A stretch of 64,000 nucleotides of DNA, taken from Colocasia esculenta (lineage: Eukaryota > Streptophyta > Magnoliopsida > Alismatales > Araceae). How positions within the stretch are numbered: position 1 is the stretch's first letter; every line of letters begins with the position of its first letter. The stretch lies in assembly GCA_014218235.1 (NCBI GenBank), contig CM024766.1, positions 48,077,359-48,141,358 of the forward strand, written 5' to 3'. Below, in pieces: positions 11,948 to 21,375 of this stretch. The notes beneath the pieces were generated by a model. The model did no database searches. It was not told the origin of the DNA and saw only the letters and a program-made list of their open reading frames with translations. Position numbers and translations under genes: made by a program.

Positions 11948-12416
11948 AGGAGTTTCTTGCTCTTACCCAGGGTTCCATGACTATCCTGAAGTATGAGGCT
12001 AGGTTTGCTGAGCTTTCCAAGTACACTCCCCACATCGTTGCAGATGAGCGTAGGAAGGCCAAGAAGTTCGTGATAGGACTCAGACCATCACTCAAGACGA
12101 GACTAGTGGCTTTCGATCACCGAACCTTAGACGAGGCTCTCAACATAGCATGCAAATAGGAGAGCAAGATGGACCAGTACATGGAAGAGAAGAGGGCAAC
12201 CCAGAAGAGGTCGGCGACACCGTTCTAGAGGCAAGACAGGAAGAGGGCAGCAGTGTACCAGTGGCCACAGCATACAGTAGTTCCGAACCAGTCAGTGGTT
12301 GTACCCTAGGCGATCAGCTTAAAGCCTAGCGACAAGAAGGAGTGTCCTCATTGTGGGAGGACTCATGGAGGCTCAAAGTGCTGCAAGCTAGAAAGGAAGT
12401 GCCTGAAGTGCGGCAG
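11948..12416 (+). pseudogene. gag: gag fragment of a second B-family element (B')
   Basis: It matches 14782-15249 of the main B element: EFLALTQGSMTILKYEARFAEL-type gag sequence, the DERRKAKKFVIGLRPSLKTRL segment, and the first Cys motif of the zinc-knuckle region (CPHCGRTHGGS). In-frame TAG stops lie at 12157-12159, 12226-12228 and 12307-12309, and the B copy has CAG at each of these sites. The fragment is cut on the left by LTR A2. On the right it is joined at a shared GGCAG to the interior of a B-family LTR. It is a dead remnant. Confidence 0.85.
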
Positions 12417-13916
12417 TCCTCTGTTATACATTTTTTGGAAAATCATTTTGTTAATTACCTAAAATCTGTTTAAATGATAAAAATAGGTATACTATCGAGA
12501 AAATTATAAAAAATTAGACAAATTATGTATTCCATGATTATGGTCTGTGGTTAAAATTGGAGAATGTTCTGATATACGAAACTACTACTTCCAGATATAA
12601 GTCTTTAATGACCATGTTAAGCATGATTAGTTAAAAGTAATATTTTCTGATGATTAGCACCATGATTAGGTTTTGTTAAGCATGTTTCAACACTGCTAGA
12701 CAGTCACGATTACTTTTGTAACCTAAAATATGTGTTTGAATTATGAGCATGTAAATGGGTCACTGGGTGCATGAAAATTGCGTTAAACATGTGATCAAAG
12801 TGATTAATGTGATTAAGTGATTAATGTGCTAAATATTGACACTGCTACCATAGAAGACTGTGGAGTCGTACTGTAGAAAAGTCCATATGGGAAGGCTCAA
12901 TGTGTATGTGATATCTTAAGGGCATCAAGATGAAATTTTAGAGGTGGACAAGTACCACTGGTTAGGGTGAAGAGTGCTTCTCCCGGTTCTGCACAGTTAC
13001 CAAGATTCATCATTGTATTGCTTAGGTGACATGTATGTGATATGAGTGATATTGTCCTTCCTTATTTTGGTTCGAACTATGTGTCACGACAAAAGATGTG
13101 TAAAAATGTGAATTAAGTGTGGATGTGCAATGTGATTATGTTAAAACGATGTGTTAATGTGCTCCTATGTGTAAGAACATGAAACCATTGATTAAGTTAT
13201 ATTTATGTTAAATAGCAAGCAAAAGGTGAGAATTGTGACATATGCATATGAATGTGGTAGACATCATGGTAGTATCTCTAGTAGAATGTGCTTAGTTTCA
13301 TGATTTAGATACTTGGAAATGTGTCGTAAAATGAGTTATGTTGGGTACCATGAGTTTTATTAAATCCATGTGTAGTTAGCATGTTATAGACTTGTTCATT
13401 TGGTATTTGCTAATAGTTAAATGAATCATGTGATAAATTGCCTTATGTGTTATACTTGTATAGAATGAATGTGGTAAGTGTTTGACCAATAGGTTGTTTT
13501 CTAAGTCTTTTGAGAAGACTCATCCTTGCTTAACTTTATAGGGGAGACAGGTATCCCAAAAATAGAGGAGGAAATAGCGAGGAGCGACTCCGAGCAAGAG
13601 GAGTAGCCGAGACTTGAGAGCTATTTATATAGCTTGTATTTTTCTTTTACTTAGTATGTGAGAGGATGTTATTGTGATATGGACTATTGTACTTGATTAT
13701 TTAGCAGATTTGGCATATTTATTTTGCTACTATATAGACTGTGGGATGTGTGGTGATGATGGAATAAGAATTACTTTTATTTTCATTGTACTTTCCTTTG
13801 TTATTTGTGTACATCTCTACCTGCTACGTTGTGTTGGATACATGTCCCATTGTGACGGCACGCTTTATATCAACGTGGATTGGTATAATTGTACCGGTAT
13901 AAGGGGGGTCGTTATA
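12412..13916 (+). repeat. 5' LTR of element B, truncated at its 5' end
   Basis: It aligns with the 3' part of the element's 3' LTR (about 19841-21257), from CTGTTATACAT onward to the end GTCGTTATA. About 1.1 kb of LTR start is missing and replaced by B' gag. It retains about 60 bp near 13000 that the 3' LTR lacks (around 'ggttctgcacagttaccaag'). The terminal CA has become TA. A degraded primer binding site follows directly, so this is the upstream LTR of the element that continues to 21257. Confidence 0.85.
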
Positions 13917-13934
13917 GAGTTGCTATTGAGCAAC
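13917..13934 (+). other. Decayed primer binding site of element B
   Basis: The sequence GAGTTGCTATTGAGCAA can be aligned with the expected AGTTGGTATCAGAGCAA (initiator Met-tRNA type), with several substitutions. Its place right after the LTR end supports the assignment. Confidence 0.6.
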
Positions 13935-14313
13935 AAGTTGAGATTGTAGATAAATAAGCCATCACATACCACTATTTTAAAGTCTCTATAGAATCAGTCC
14001 ATATAAGTGGAAAATACCTAATAATGAATTAAAGATAGTTAAGAAAATGGTTAGGACTAAAAGAACTTAGATCCTAATTAAGATATTTATCTTACAGGTA
14101 ATGGCGAGCCGTGGTAGGCGCAGTGCTCAGGCTCGGGAGGACGAATAGAGACGTGAGGAGAGGGACGAGCAGTAGGCCCTAGCACACCAGGGTCCCACGG
14201 TGCTCCCACCACCGCCACCAGTGGACTATGGCGTGTTCATGCAAGGCCTGGTCCAGGCGATGCAGACGCAGGCACAGACCCAGGCTGCATTACAGGCCCA
14301 GTTGCAGGCGTAG

Positions 14314-14384
14314 GTTGGCGTTGTCAAGTAGGAGTAGTTTGTTTTGTTGTTGTTTGATTACTCATGTCTTGTATTTTGTCTCAG
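14314..14384 (+). other. Intron-like insert 1 in B gag
   Basis: These 71 bases begin GTTGGC, end TTTTGTCTCAG, and are T-rich with stops in every useful frame. Removing them joins two in-frame Gln/Ala-rich coding stretches in phase 0. The base triplet before the GT is TAG where neighbouring codons suggest an original CAG. Canonical ends, a pyrimidine-rich 3' part and restored frame suggest a spliceosomal intron. An inserted spacer is the alternative. Confidence 0.5.
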
Positions 14385-14585
14385 GCTCAGGCTCCAGTTC
14401 CCCAGAAGTTTGGACATGGTGGTCTGTCCATCATAGAGCGATTTAAGAGGATGGATCCACCTTCTTTTATGGGGGAGAGTCAGCCCCTCTCGGCAGAGAG
14501 CTGGTTGAGGGAGGTAGAGAAGATCTTCTATGCTATCAGATGTGCGGAAGAGGATTAAGTGAGCCTGGCGACCTACATGCTATAG

Positions 14586-14642
14586 GTACTTAGAGTATAT
14601 GTGCTTGCATGCAGGTGTGTGCTTATGGGTTGTATCTTGCAG
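14586..14642 (+). other. Intron-like insert 2 in B gag
   Basis: These 57 bases begin GTACTTAG and end TATCTTGCAG. They split the conserved gag motif that reads ATYML then ERADVWW. The insert has no in-frame stop, so it could also be translated. The D-element gag has no insert at the equivalent place (near 36065). At 57 nt it would be short for a plant intron. Confidence 0.45.
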
Positions 14643-15515
14643 GAGAGAGCTGATGTTTGGTGGGCCTCTATGCTACGTACCAGGTATGAGGATGGGGCAT
14701 TGGAGGTGACTTGTGCTGAGTTCATCAAACTCTTTAAGGCCAAGTACATCTCCGAGCACATTCAAGACAAGATGGAACAAGAGTTTCTTGCTCTATCCAG
14801 GGTTCCATGACTGTTCTGGAGTACGAGGCTTGGTTTGCTGAGCTTTCCAAGTACGCTCCCCACATCGTCGCAGATGAGCGTAAGAAGGCCAAGAAGTTCA
14901 TGATGGGACCCAGACCATCACTCAGGACGAGACTAGTGGCTTTCGATCATCGGACCTTAGACGAGGTTCTCAGCACAACGTGCAGACAGGAGAGCGAGGT
15001 GGACCAGTACATGGAAGAGAAGAGGGCGACCCAGAAGAGGTAGGCGGCATCGTTCCAGAGGCAAGACAGGAAGAGGGCAGCAGTGTACTAGCAGCCACAA
15101 CGTACAGCAGTTCCGAACCAATCAGTGGCTGTACCCCAGGCGACTAGCTTAAGGCCTAGTGACAAGAAGGAGTGTCCTCATTGTGGGAGGACTCATGGTG
15201 GCTCAAAGTCTTGGAAGCTTAGTAGGGAAGTGCCTAAAGTGCGGCAGCACAGAGCACCAGATCAAAGACTGCCCGAGACTTCAACAGTTTGCACCGAGAG
15301 GAGCTTCAACCCCAGCAGCGGTAGTAGCACCAGTGACCGGGAAGCCGAGAAGACCTTGGGCCCAAGCCCTAGTGTACGCACTTGCACGTGAGGATGCTGA
15401 ACATGCAGAGAATGTCATGAAAGGTACTGTTTTAGTTATGGGTGTGCAGGCTCGAGTATTATTTGATACGGGTGCTACACACTCGTTTGTCTCCGAGCGT
15501 TTGCTAGGCAGTTAG

Positions 15516-16712
15516 CAGCAGTGTCTGGAGTTGAGGCAGAAGACTTAGAGGTTCCTTGTCGGTACATACCCCACGGGTACTGTAGCGACCAGGAAGTGCT
15601 TCCTTCTTTACCTGTGTGCATTGAAGACAAGGTTTGTTTGGGTGCTTCTACTTGCTTAAGATGAAGGACAATGATGCGATACTTGGTCTAGATTGGCTTG
15701 AGGAGCACTATGCCTTGGTCGATTGTAGGAGGAAGAAGATTACTTTCCGCATTCCTTGAGAGGATGAGTTCTCACATCCTTTGCCTAGGAATTTGGCGAG
15801 AAAGTTCGTGATCTCCGCCATGAAGGCTATGAGGATGGTGAACAAGAGTTGTGACCCTTTTCTTACCAGTGTAGTCTTGATCCTTGAGGCCGATCGGTCA
15901 CCTACCCTTAAGGAGATTGAGGTTGTGCAGTAGTTCCCAGACGTGTTTCCCGATGATCTGTCTGGATTGCCACCAGCAAGGGAGGTAGAGTTCACTATTG
16001 AGTTGCTTATAGACACCTCACCTATCTCTAAGGCTCCCTACCGGATGGCACCTGCAGAGTTAGCTGAGCTGAGGAAGAAGTTGCTCGATAAGGGGTTCAT
16101 TCGCCCTAGTGTGTCACCATGGGGTGCACCTGTACTGTTCGTAAAGAAGAAGGATGGTTCTCTCAGGCTGTGCATTGACTATAGGAAGCTCAACCAGGTG
16201 ACAGTGAAGAATAAGTACCCGAGAATGCATCCGTGTTCTCCAAAATTAATCTGCGTGTAGGGTACCATCTGCTAAGGATCAAGGAGGAGGATGCTTCCAA
16301 GATAGCATTCAGGACATGTTATGTACAATACGAGTTTCTTGTGCTTCCTTTTGGTCTGACTAATGCCTTTGCAGCGTTCATAGATCTCATGAACATGGTG
16401 TTCAGGCCATACTTGGACAGTTTTGTCATGGTGTTCGTAGATGATGTGTTAGTTTACTCCTCTGATGATGATACGCACCGTGAGCATCTGAGGATGGTAT
16501 TCAGGCCATACTCAGGCGCTAGAGTTGCTGTTGATCCAGCGAAGGTGCAGGCTGTGCTAGAGTGGGAGACTACGAGGACACCATCGAAGATTAGGAGTTT
16601 TCTTGGTCTAGCCGGTTATTACAGGCGAGTTATTAAGGTCTTTGCCTCCATAGCGGTGCCTTTGACCAAGCTAACCAAGAAAGGGGTGAAGTATGTATGG
16701 TCCGAGGAGTGA
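15516..16712 (+). pseudogene. pol: Protease end and reverse transcriptase of element B
   Basis: After the protease, the segment with ILGLDWLEEHYALVDC-like sequence lies near 15680-15725. The reverse transcriptase then runs from FPDDLSGLPPAREVEF (15946) through APYRMAPAELAELR, GFIRPSVSPWGAPVLFVKKK and LRLCIDYRKLN to a frameshift near 16225. It resumes with the second half, including LPFGLTNA and the catalytic FVDDVLVYS (FVDD at 16434-16445). About 30 residues normally found between HLRMV and VAVDPAKVQ are missing and replaced by a short copied segment. The connection domain FLGLAGYYRR is present. TGA at 16710 ends the frame. Confidence 0.9.
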
Positions 16713-17290
16713 GAGAGTAGTTTTCAGAAGCTGAAGACAAGGTTGACATCTGCACCTATGATGATATTGCCAAGTGGTGCCGATGGTTTTGCAATCTACT
16801 CAAATGCTTCGCAGATAGTCATTGGTTGTGTTCTAATGCAGCATGGTAAGGTGTTGCCTATGCTTCTCGTCAACTAAAGGAGCATGTGCGTAACTATCCA
16901 ACCCATGATTTGGAGTTAGCAGCTGTGGTCCATGCACTGAAGATCTGGAGACACTATCTTTTTGGTGTCAGGTTCGAGGTGTTTAGAGACCACAAGAGTT
17001 TGAAATACCTATTCTCTCAGAAGGAGTTGACCCTACGGTAGAGAAGATGGATCGAGTTCCTAAAGGACTGTGACTACGAGCTTTAGTACCATCCAGAGAA
17101 AGCAAATGTTGTAGCAAACTCCCTTAGTAGGAAGAGGTCAGTACTTTAGCAAGATTGGAAGATGCTTGAGGATGCAGCACGTGCCATGGCTGAGTTAGAG
17201 CCACAGCTGTGCCAAGCATTCATAGCACAATTGTTCATCAGGTCCACTGTGTTGGACAAGGTGATAGAGCAGTAGGGAGAAGATCCCAGA
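16713..17290 (+). pseudogene. pol: RNase H of element B
   Basis: Motifs are spread over two frames: FAIYSNAS (in place of the usual YSDAS), VIGCVLMQHGKV, then after a frameshift HERNYPTHDLELAAVVHALKIWRHYLFGVRFEVFRDHKSL. The first catalytic Asp appears as Asn (SNAS), so the enzyme is inactive apart from the frame damage. TAG stops at expected Gln positions occur near 17040 and 17085. Beyond RNase H lies a linker of unknown role. Confidence 0.8.
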
Positions 17291-18656
17291 CTTTAGGAGA
17301 TGGTGAGCAAGGCAGGTGTTGCTCGTGATGAGGATGACATTATTAGATTTCAGCACAGAGTATGTGTGCTAGACATTGCAGAGATTAAGGAGCAAGTGCT
17401 TGCAGAAGCTCACAGGTGGCAGTTCTCCATTCATCTAGGAAACACCAAGATGTATCAAGATTTGAAGCGGTCCTTCTATGGTCAGGCATGAAGAAGAACG
17501 TAGCAGAGTTCGTATCTCGGTGTTTGGTGTGTCAGCAAGTCAAGACCGAACGTCAGAGACCATCCGGCCTTATGCAAAGGATGGAGATACCGATGTGGAA
17601 GTGGTAAGCGATCACCATGGATTTTGTAACGAGTTTGCCCAGATCAGTTAGGGGCAATGATTCGATATGGGTGGTTGTGGACCGATTCTCTAAGACTGCT
17701 CACTTATTTCCTATGAGGAATAAGCAGTCTGTGGAGAGCTTGCCGAGGCTGTGTGTGGACGGCACCATGAGATTGCATGGAGTGCCAAAGTCCATTATCT
17801 CAGACTGAGACCCGCGGTTTACCTCGAGGTTGCGGCAGGGTCTCCAGAAGGCGTTGGGTTCTCAGTTGAAGCTTAGTTTGGATTTTCATCCTCAGACAGA
17901 TGGTCAATCCGAGAGGACGATTCAGACACTCGAGGACATGTTGAGAGCGTGTGTGTTAGATTGGAAGGGCAACTGGGAACGCTACCTACCTTTTGTGGAG
18001 TTTGCTTATAACAACAACTTTCACGCTAGTATAGGCATGGCTCCATTCGAGGCATTGTACGATCGATCCTGTAGGTCTCCCTTGTGTTGGGAGGAGACTG
18101 GAGATAGGCAGCTAGTTGGACCCGAGTTGGTTCAGGAAACGACAGATAAGATCCAACTCATCAGGCAGAGATTGACTGCAGCGCAGGATAGGCAGAAGAG
18201 CTACGCCTACAATAGAAGGAAGGACTTGGAGTTCGAGGTTGGCGAGCATGTATTCCTCAAGGTATCATCTACTCAAGGCGTTGTCAGGTTTGGCAGGCAT
18301 GGCAAGCTGAGTCCGAGGTTTATTGACCCATTTGAGATACTCAGGCGGAAGGGCAGTGTGACATACAAGCTGGCATTACCCCCAGCGTTAGTGAGTGTAC
18401 ATATTGTATTCCATGTGTCTATGCTCAGGAGATACGTGCGAAATCCATCACATGTTATCAGCCACATGCTAGTGGAACTTCAGCCAGACTTGTCATACGT
18501 GGAGCGATCAGTAGCTATTATGGATCGTAAGGTCCATCATCTCAGGAACAGACTATAGCTTCTGTGAAGGTGCTGTAGAGGAACTTCTCACGAGAGGAAG
18601 CTACATGGGAGCTCGAAGATGTCATGAAGAAGCAGTATCTGCATCTGTTCGGTTAG
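17291..18656 (+). pseudogene. pol: Integrase and chromodomain of element B
   Basis: The N-terminal zinc-binding part reads EAHRWQFSIHLGNTKM and, after a frameshift, CLVCQQVK. The core begins at MDFVTSLPRS (17617), with VVVDRFSKTAHL and LHGVPKSIISD, where TGA at 17806-17808 replaces the Arg of SDRDPRF. It continues with DFHPQTDGQSERTIQTLEDML. The region 17830-18558 is one open frame of 242 codons, ending in KLSPRFIDPFEILRR and LVSVHIVFHVSMLRRYV. A chromodomain tail with REEATWELEDV lies in another frame and ends at TAG 18654-18656. Chromodomains of this class are thought to guide insertion to heterochromatin. Confidence 0.9.
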
Positions 18657-18690
18657 TACCATTGCTCTAACTTTGGGAACAAGTTTCTTT

Positions 18691-18702
18691 TAGGGGAGAG
18701 GG
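18691..18702 (+). other. Polypurine tract of element B
   Basis: The purine run TAGGGGAGAGG sits directly before the 3' LTR start TGTAAGGCCC and marks the plus-strand priming site. Confidence 0.85.
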
Positions 18703-21257
18703 TGTAAGGCCCTAGTTTTTTTTGCATTTTATCATTTGCTGCTATGTTTGAATTGCTGGCCAAATTTCTTATTAATGTCAACATCATGTGACATTAATTG
18801 CTTGTTGATGGCACATTATATGTTGTCTACTGTCCAGATGGAGGATGTTAATGGCAAGATCGATTCCCATCTACTTCATGTTAACGACAGTCCACTTGAC
18901 ATCAACATCGTCGTCTACGTTTGGGTTTCTTTCTTTGAATCCATCCCGATTTCTCCGTGGATAAACATGGAAACCGTGAATTGGGTTGGGATTCACCTTC
19001 CCACCCTGACCACGACTAAAACCCCTATGAAATTAAGTCATCTCTATAAGAAGAGGACTTTTTCTCAGCTAGGGTTTTCTGGGTTCGGAGAGAGAAAAAG
19101 GGAGGCTTTTGAGGTGGTAGATCCGGCAAACCAGAGGCTACACTGGCGTTCTTGGGCAAGAAGAAGGCTCTACAGAACATGGGGAACCTCTCTAAACGAG
19201 GGGAGATCACCTGTTGAGGTGTGGAGGTCGGATTAAGCAAGTGAAGATCGTCTCTTTGGCTTGGTCGAGTAGGGCTTCATCACCTTAATTCGATCTTCGG
19301 GGAGTTTTTCAGAGGCAAGTAACCTAGGGGTTTCATCCCTATGCCTATCCCATAGGGTTTTCTGATTTTTAAGGATTTTTGTCTCGTGTCCTGGACACCC
19401 AAATTCTCTTTTCTTTTGATTTCGGTCTACACTTTCTGCAGACAGGGAGTTGACGGCAACATCCTTGCCGTCAAGTTCCTGATTTGACGGCAATAGACCC
19501 TGTCGTTAACCTCCCTTGATGGCAAATACATTGCCGTTAAGTTCTTCAGTTTTTCCCAGAAATATGTTTTAGTATATGTGATGCAATCTTTCAAAACTTT
19601 TGAATGTATGAGTGGGTCCTAGGATTTTTGTCTTGTCATATACATAATGTAGACTGAACCATGAGATTTTCATATTTTTCTAATCATATCTATAATTGTT
19701 AGAATTTTTTGTCATGAGCAAATGAGCATGCTATATGAGGTTTAATTCAAGAAAAAAATTATGTACGTGGCGTATCATTGTCTTAGTATTTTTCAATAGA
19801 CTTAGGGTTCTTGTGAACATATTTTAGATAGATAGAATTGGCAGTCTTCTGTTATACATGTTTTGGAAAATCATTTTGTTAATTGCCTGAGATCTATTTA
19901 AATGTTAAAAATAGGTATACTACCAAGAAAATTATGAAAAATTAGACATATGATGTATTCCATGATTATGGTCTGTAATTAAAATTTTAGCATGTTCTGA
20001 TATCCGCAACTACTATTTCCAGTTATAAGTCTTTAATGGCCATGTTAAGTATGATTAGTTAAAAGTAATGTTTTCTGATGATTAGCACCATGATTAGGTT
20101 CTATTAAGCTTGTTTTAACACTGTTAGACAGTCATGATTACTTCTGTAACTTGAAACATGTGTTTGAATCATGAGCATGTAAATGGGTCGTTGGGTGAAT
20201 GAAAATTGTGTTAAACATGTGATCAAAGTGATTAATGTGCCGAATATTGACACTACTACCATAGAAGGCTGTGGAGCCGCACTGTAAAAAAGTTCTTATG
20301 GGAAGGCTCAATGTGTATGTGATTTCCTGTGAGCATCAGGATGAAATCCTGGAGGTAGACAAGTACCACTAGTTAGGGTGGAGAGTGCTTCTCCCGATAT
20401 GAGCGATATTGTCATTCTTTATGGTGGTTCGGACTATGTGTCACATCAAAAGATGTGTAAATGTGTGAATTAAGTGTGGATGTGCAATGTGATTATGTGA
20501 AAATGATGTGTTAATGTGATCCAATGTGTAAGAACCTAAAACCATGCGATTAAGTTATATTTACATTAAAACAGCAAGCAAAATGTGAGAATTGTGACAT
20601 ATGAGCATATTGAATGTGGTAGACATCATGCTAGTATCTCTAGTAGATATGTGCTTAGTTTCATGACTTAGATACTTGGAAATGTGTCATAAATTGGTTT
20701 TATTAAATTCATGTTTAGTTAGCATGTTATTGACTTGTTCATTTGATATTTGCTAATAGTTATATGAATCATGCGATAAATTGCCCTATGTGTTATACTT
20801 GTATAGAATGAATGTGGTAAGTGTTTGGATTTGACCAATAGAATGCTTGTTGAGTCTTTTGAGAAGACTCATCCTTGCTTAGGTGAGACATGTATCCCAG
20901 AGATAGAGGAGGAGATAGCGAGGAGCGACTCCGAGTGAGAGGAGTAGCCGAGACTTAAGAGCTATTTATATAGTTTGTACTTTTCTTTTACTTAGTATGT
21001 GAGACGATGTTATTATGATATGGACTATTGGTCTTGATTATTTAGCAGACTTGACATATTTATTTTGCTACTATATAGACTGTGGGATGTGTGGTGGTGA
21101 TGGAATAAGAATTACTTTTATTTCCGTTATACTTTCCTTTGTTATTTGTGTACATCTCTACCTGCTACGTTGTGTTGGGTACATATCCCTCTGTGACAAC
21201 ACGTTTTACATCAACGTGGATTGGTATAATCGTACCAGTATAAGGAAGGTCGTTACA
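18703..21257 (+). repeat. 3' LTR of element B
   Basis: It begins TGTAAGGCCCTAG and ends GGTCGTTACA. The length is 2555 bp. It contains the inverted words TTGACGGCAA and TTGCCGTCAA near 19449-19545. Its 3' half matches the truncated 5' LTR at 12417-13916, but it lacks about 60 bp present there. The bases after it (CACTT) should be the target duplication; the left copy has been lost with the LTR start. Confidence 0.85.
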
Positions 21258-21269
21258 CACTTAAGCGTT

Positions 21270-21375
21270 AATTGATAGAAACTTTATTTTCCAATCGATA
21301 GAAGTTTTGTTTTTCAATCGATAGAGACTTTTGTTTTCTAATTGGTAGAAACATTTTATAATCGGTATGACACTT
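21270..21375 (+). repeat. Degenerate 24-bp tandem repeat
   Basis: Four to five copies of a unit like TCGATAGAAACTTTTGTTTT begin near 21271, 21295, 21318, 21342 and 21362, with a period of about 24 bp. It lies just outside the 3' LTR of element B, so it belongs to the older target sequence. Confidence 0.65.

Larger units (their letters stand above)
14101..15515 (+). pseudogene. gag: gag and protease of element B
   Basis: It begins at ATG 14101 (MASRGRRSAQARE) after a leader of about 170 bases. The N-terminal part carries TAG stops at 14146-14148 and 14173-14175 where Gln is likely. The capsid domain follows (FKRMDPPSFMGESQPLSAESW, RADVWWASM, FLALSR), interrupted by two intron-like inserts (listed separately) and a frameshift near 14800. 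Next come two Cys motifs, CPHCGRTHGGS and CLKCGSTEHQIKDC, in different frames. The last part is the protease motif VLFDTGATHSFVS, with intact Asp-Thr-Gly at 15465-15473. A stop follows at 15513. Confidence 0.85.
12412..21257 (+). mobile_element. Ty3/gypsy chromovirus element B (Tekay/Del-like), inactive
   Basis: The order is truncated 5' LTR, primer binding site, gag, zinc knuckle, protease, reverse transcriptase, RNase H, integrase, chromodomain, polypurine tract and complete 3' LTR (18703-21257). The order and the EEATWE chromodomain place it with Tekay/Del chromoviruses. All genes carry stops and frameshifts, and reverse transcriptase has an internal deletion. Two minus-strand solo LTRs of the same family lie at 26928-29700 and 38569-41848, so the family was active more than once in this region. 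Confidence 0.9.

Noticed and set aside
13674..13949. A 91-codon hydrophobic open frame, with a similar one at 21015-21275
   Set aside because: The two are the same LTR segment in the 5' and 3' LTRs of element B, and they run across the LTR end.
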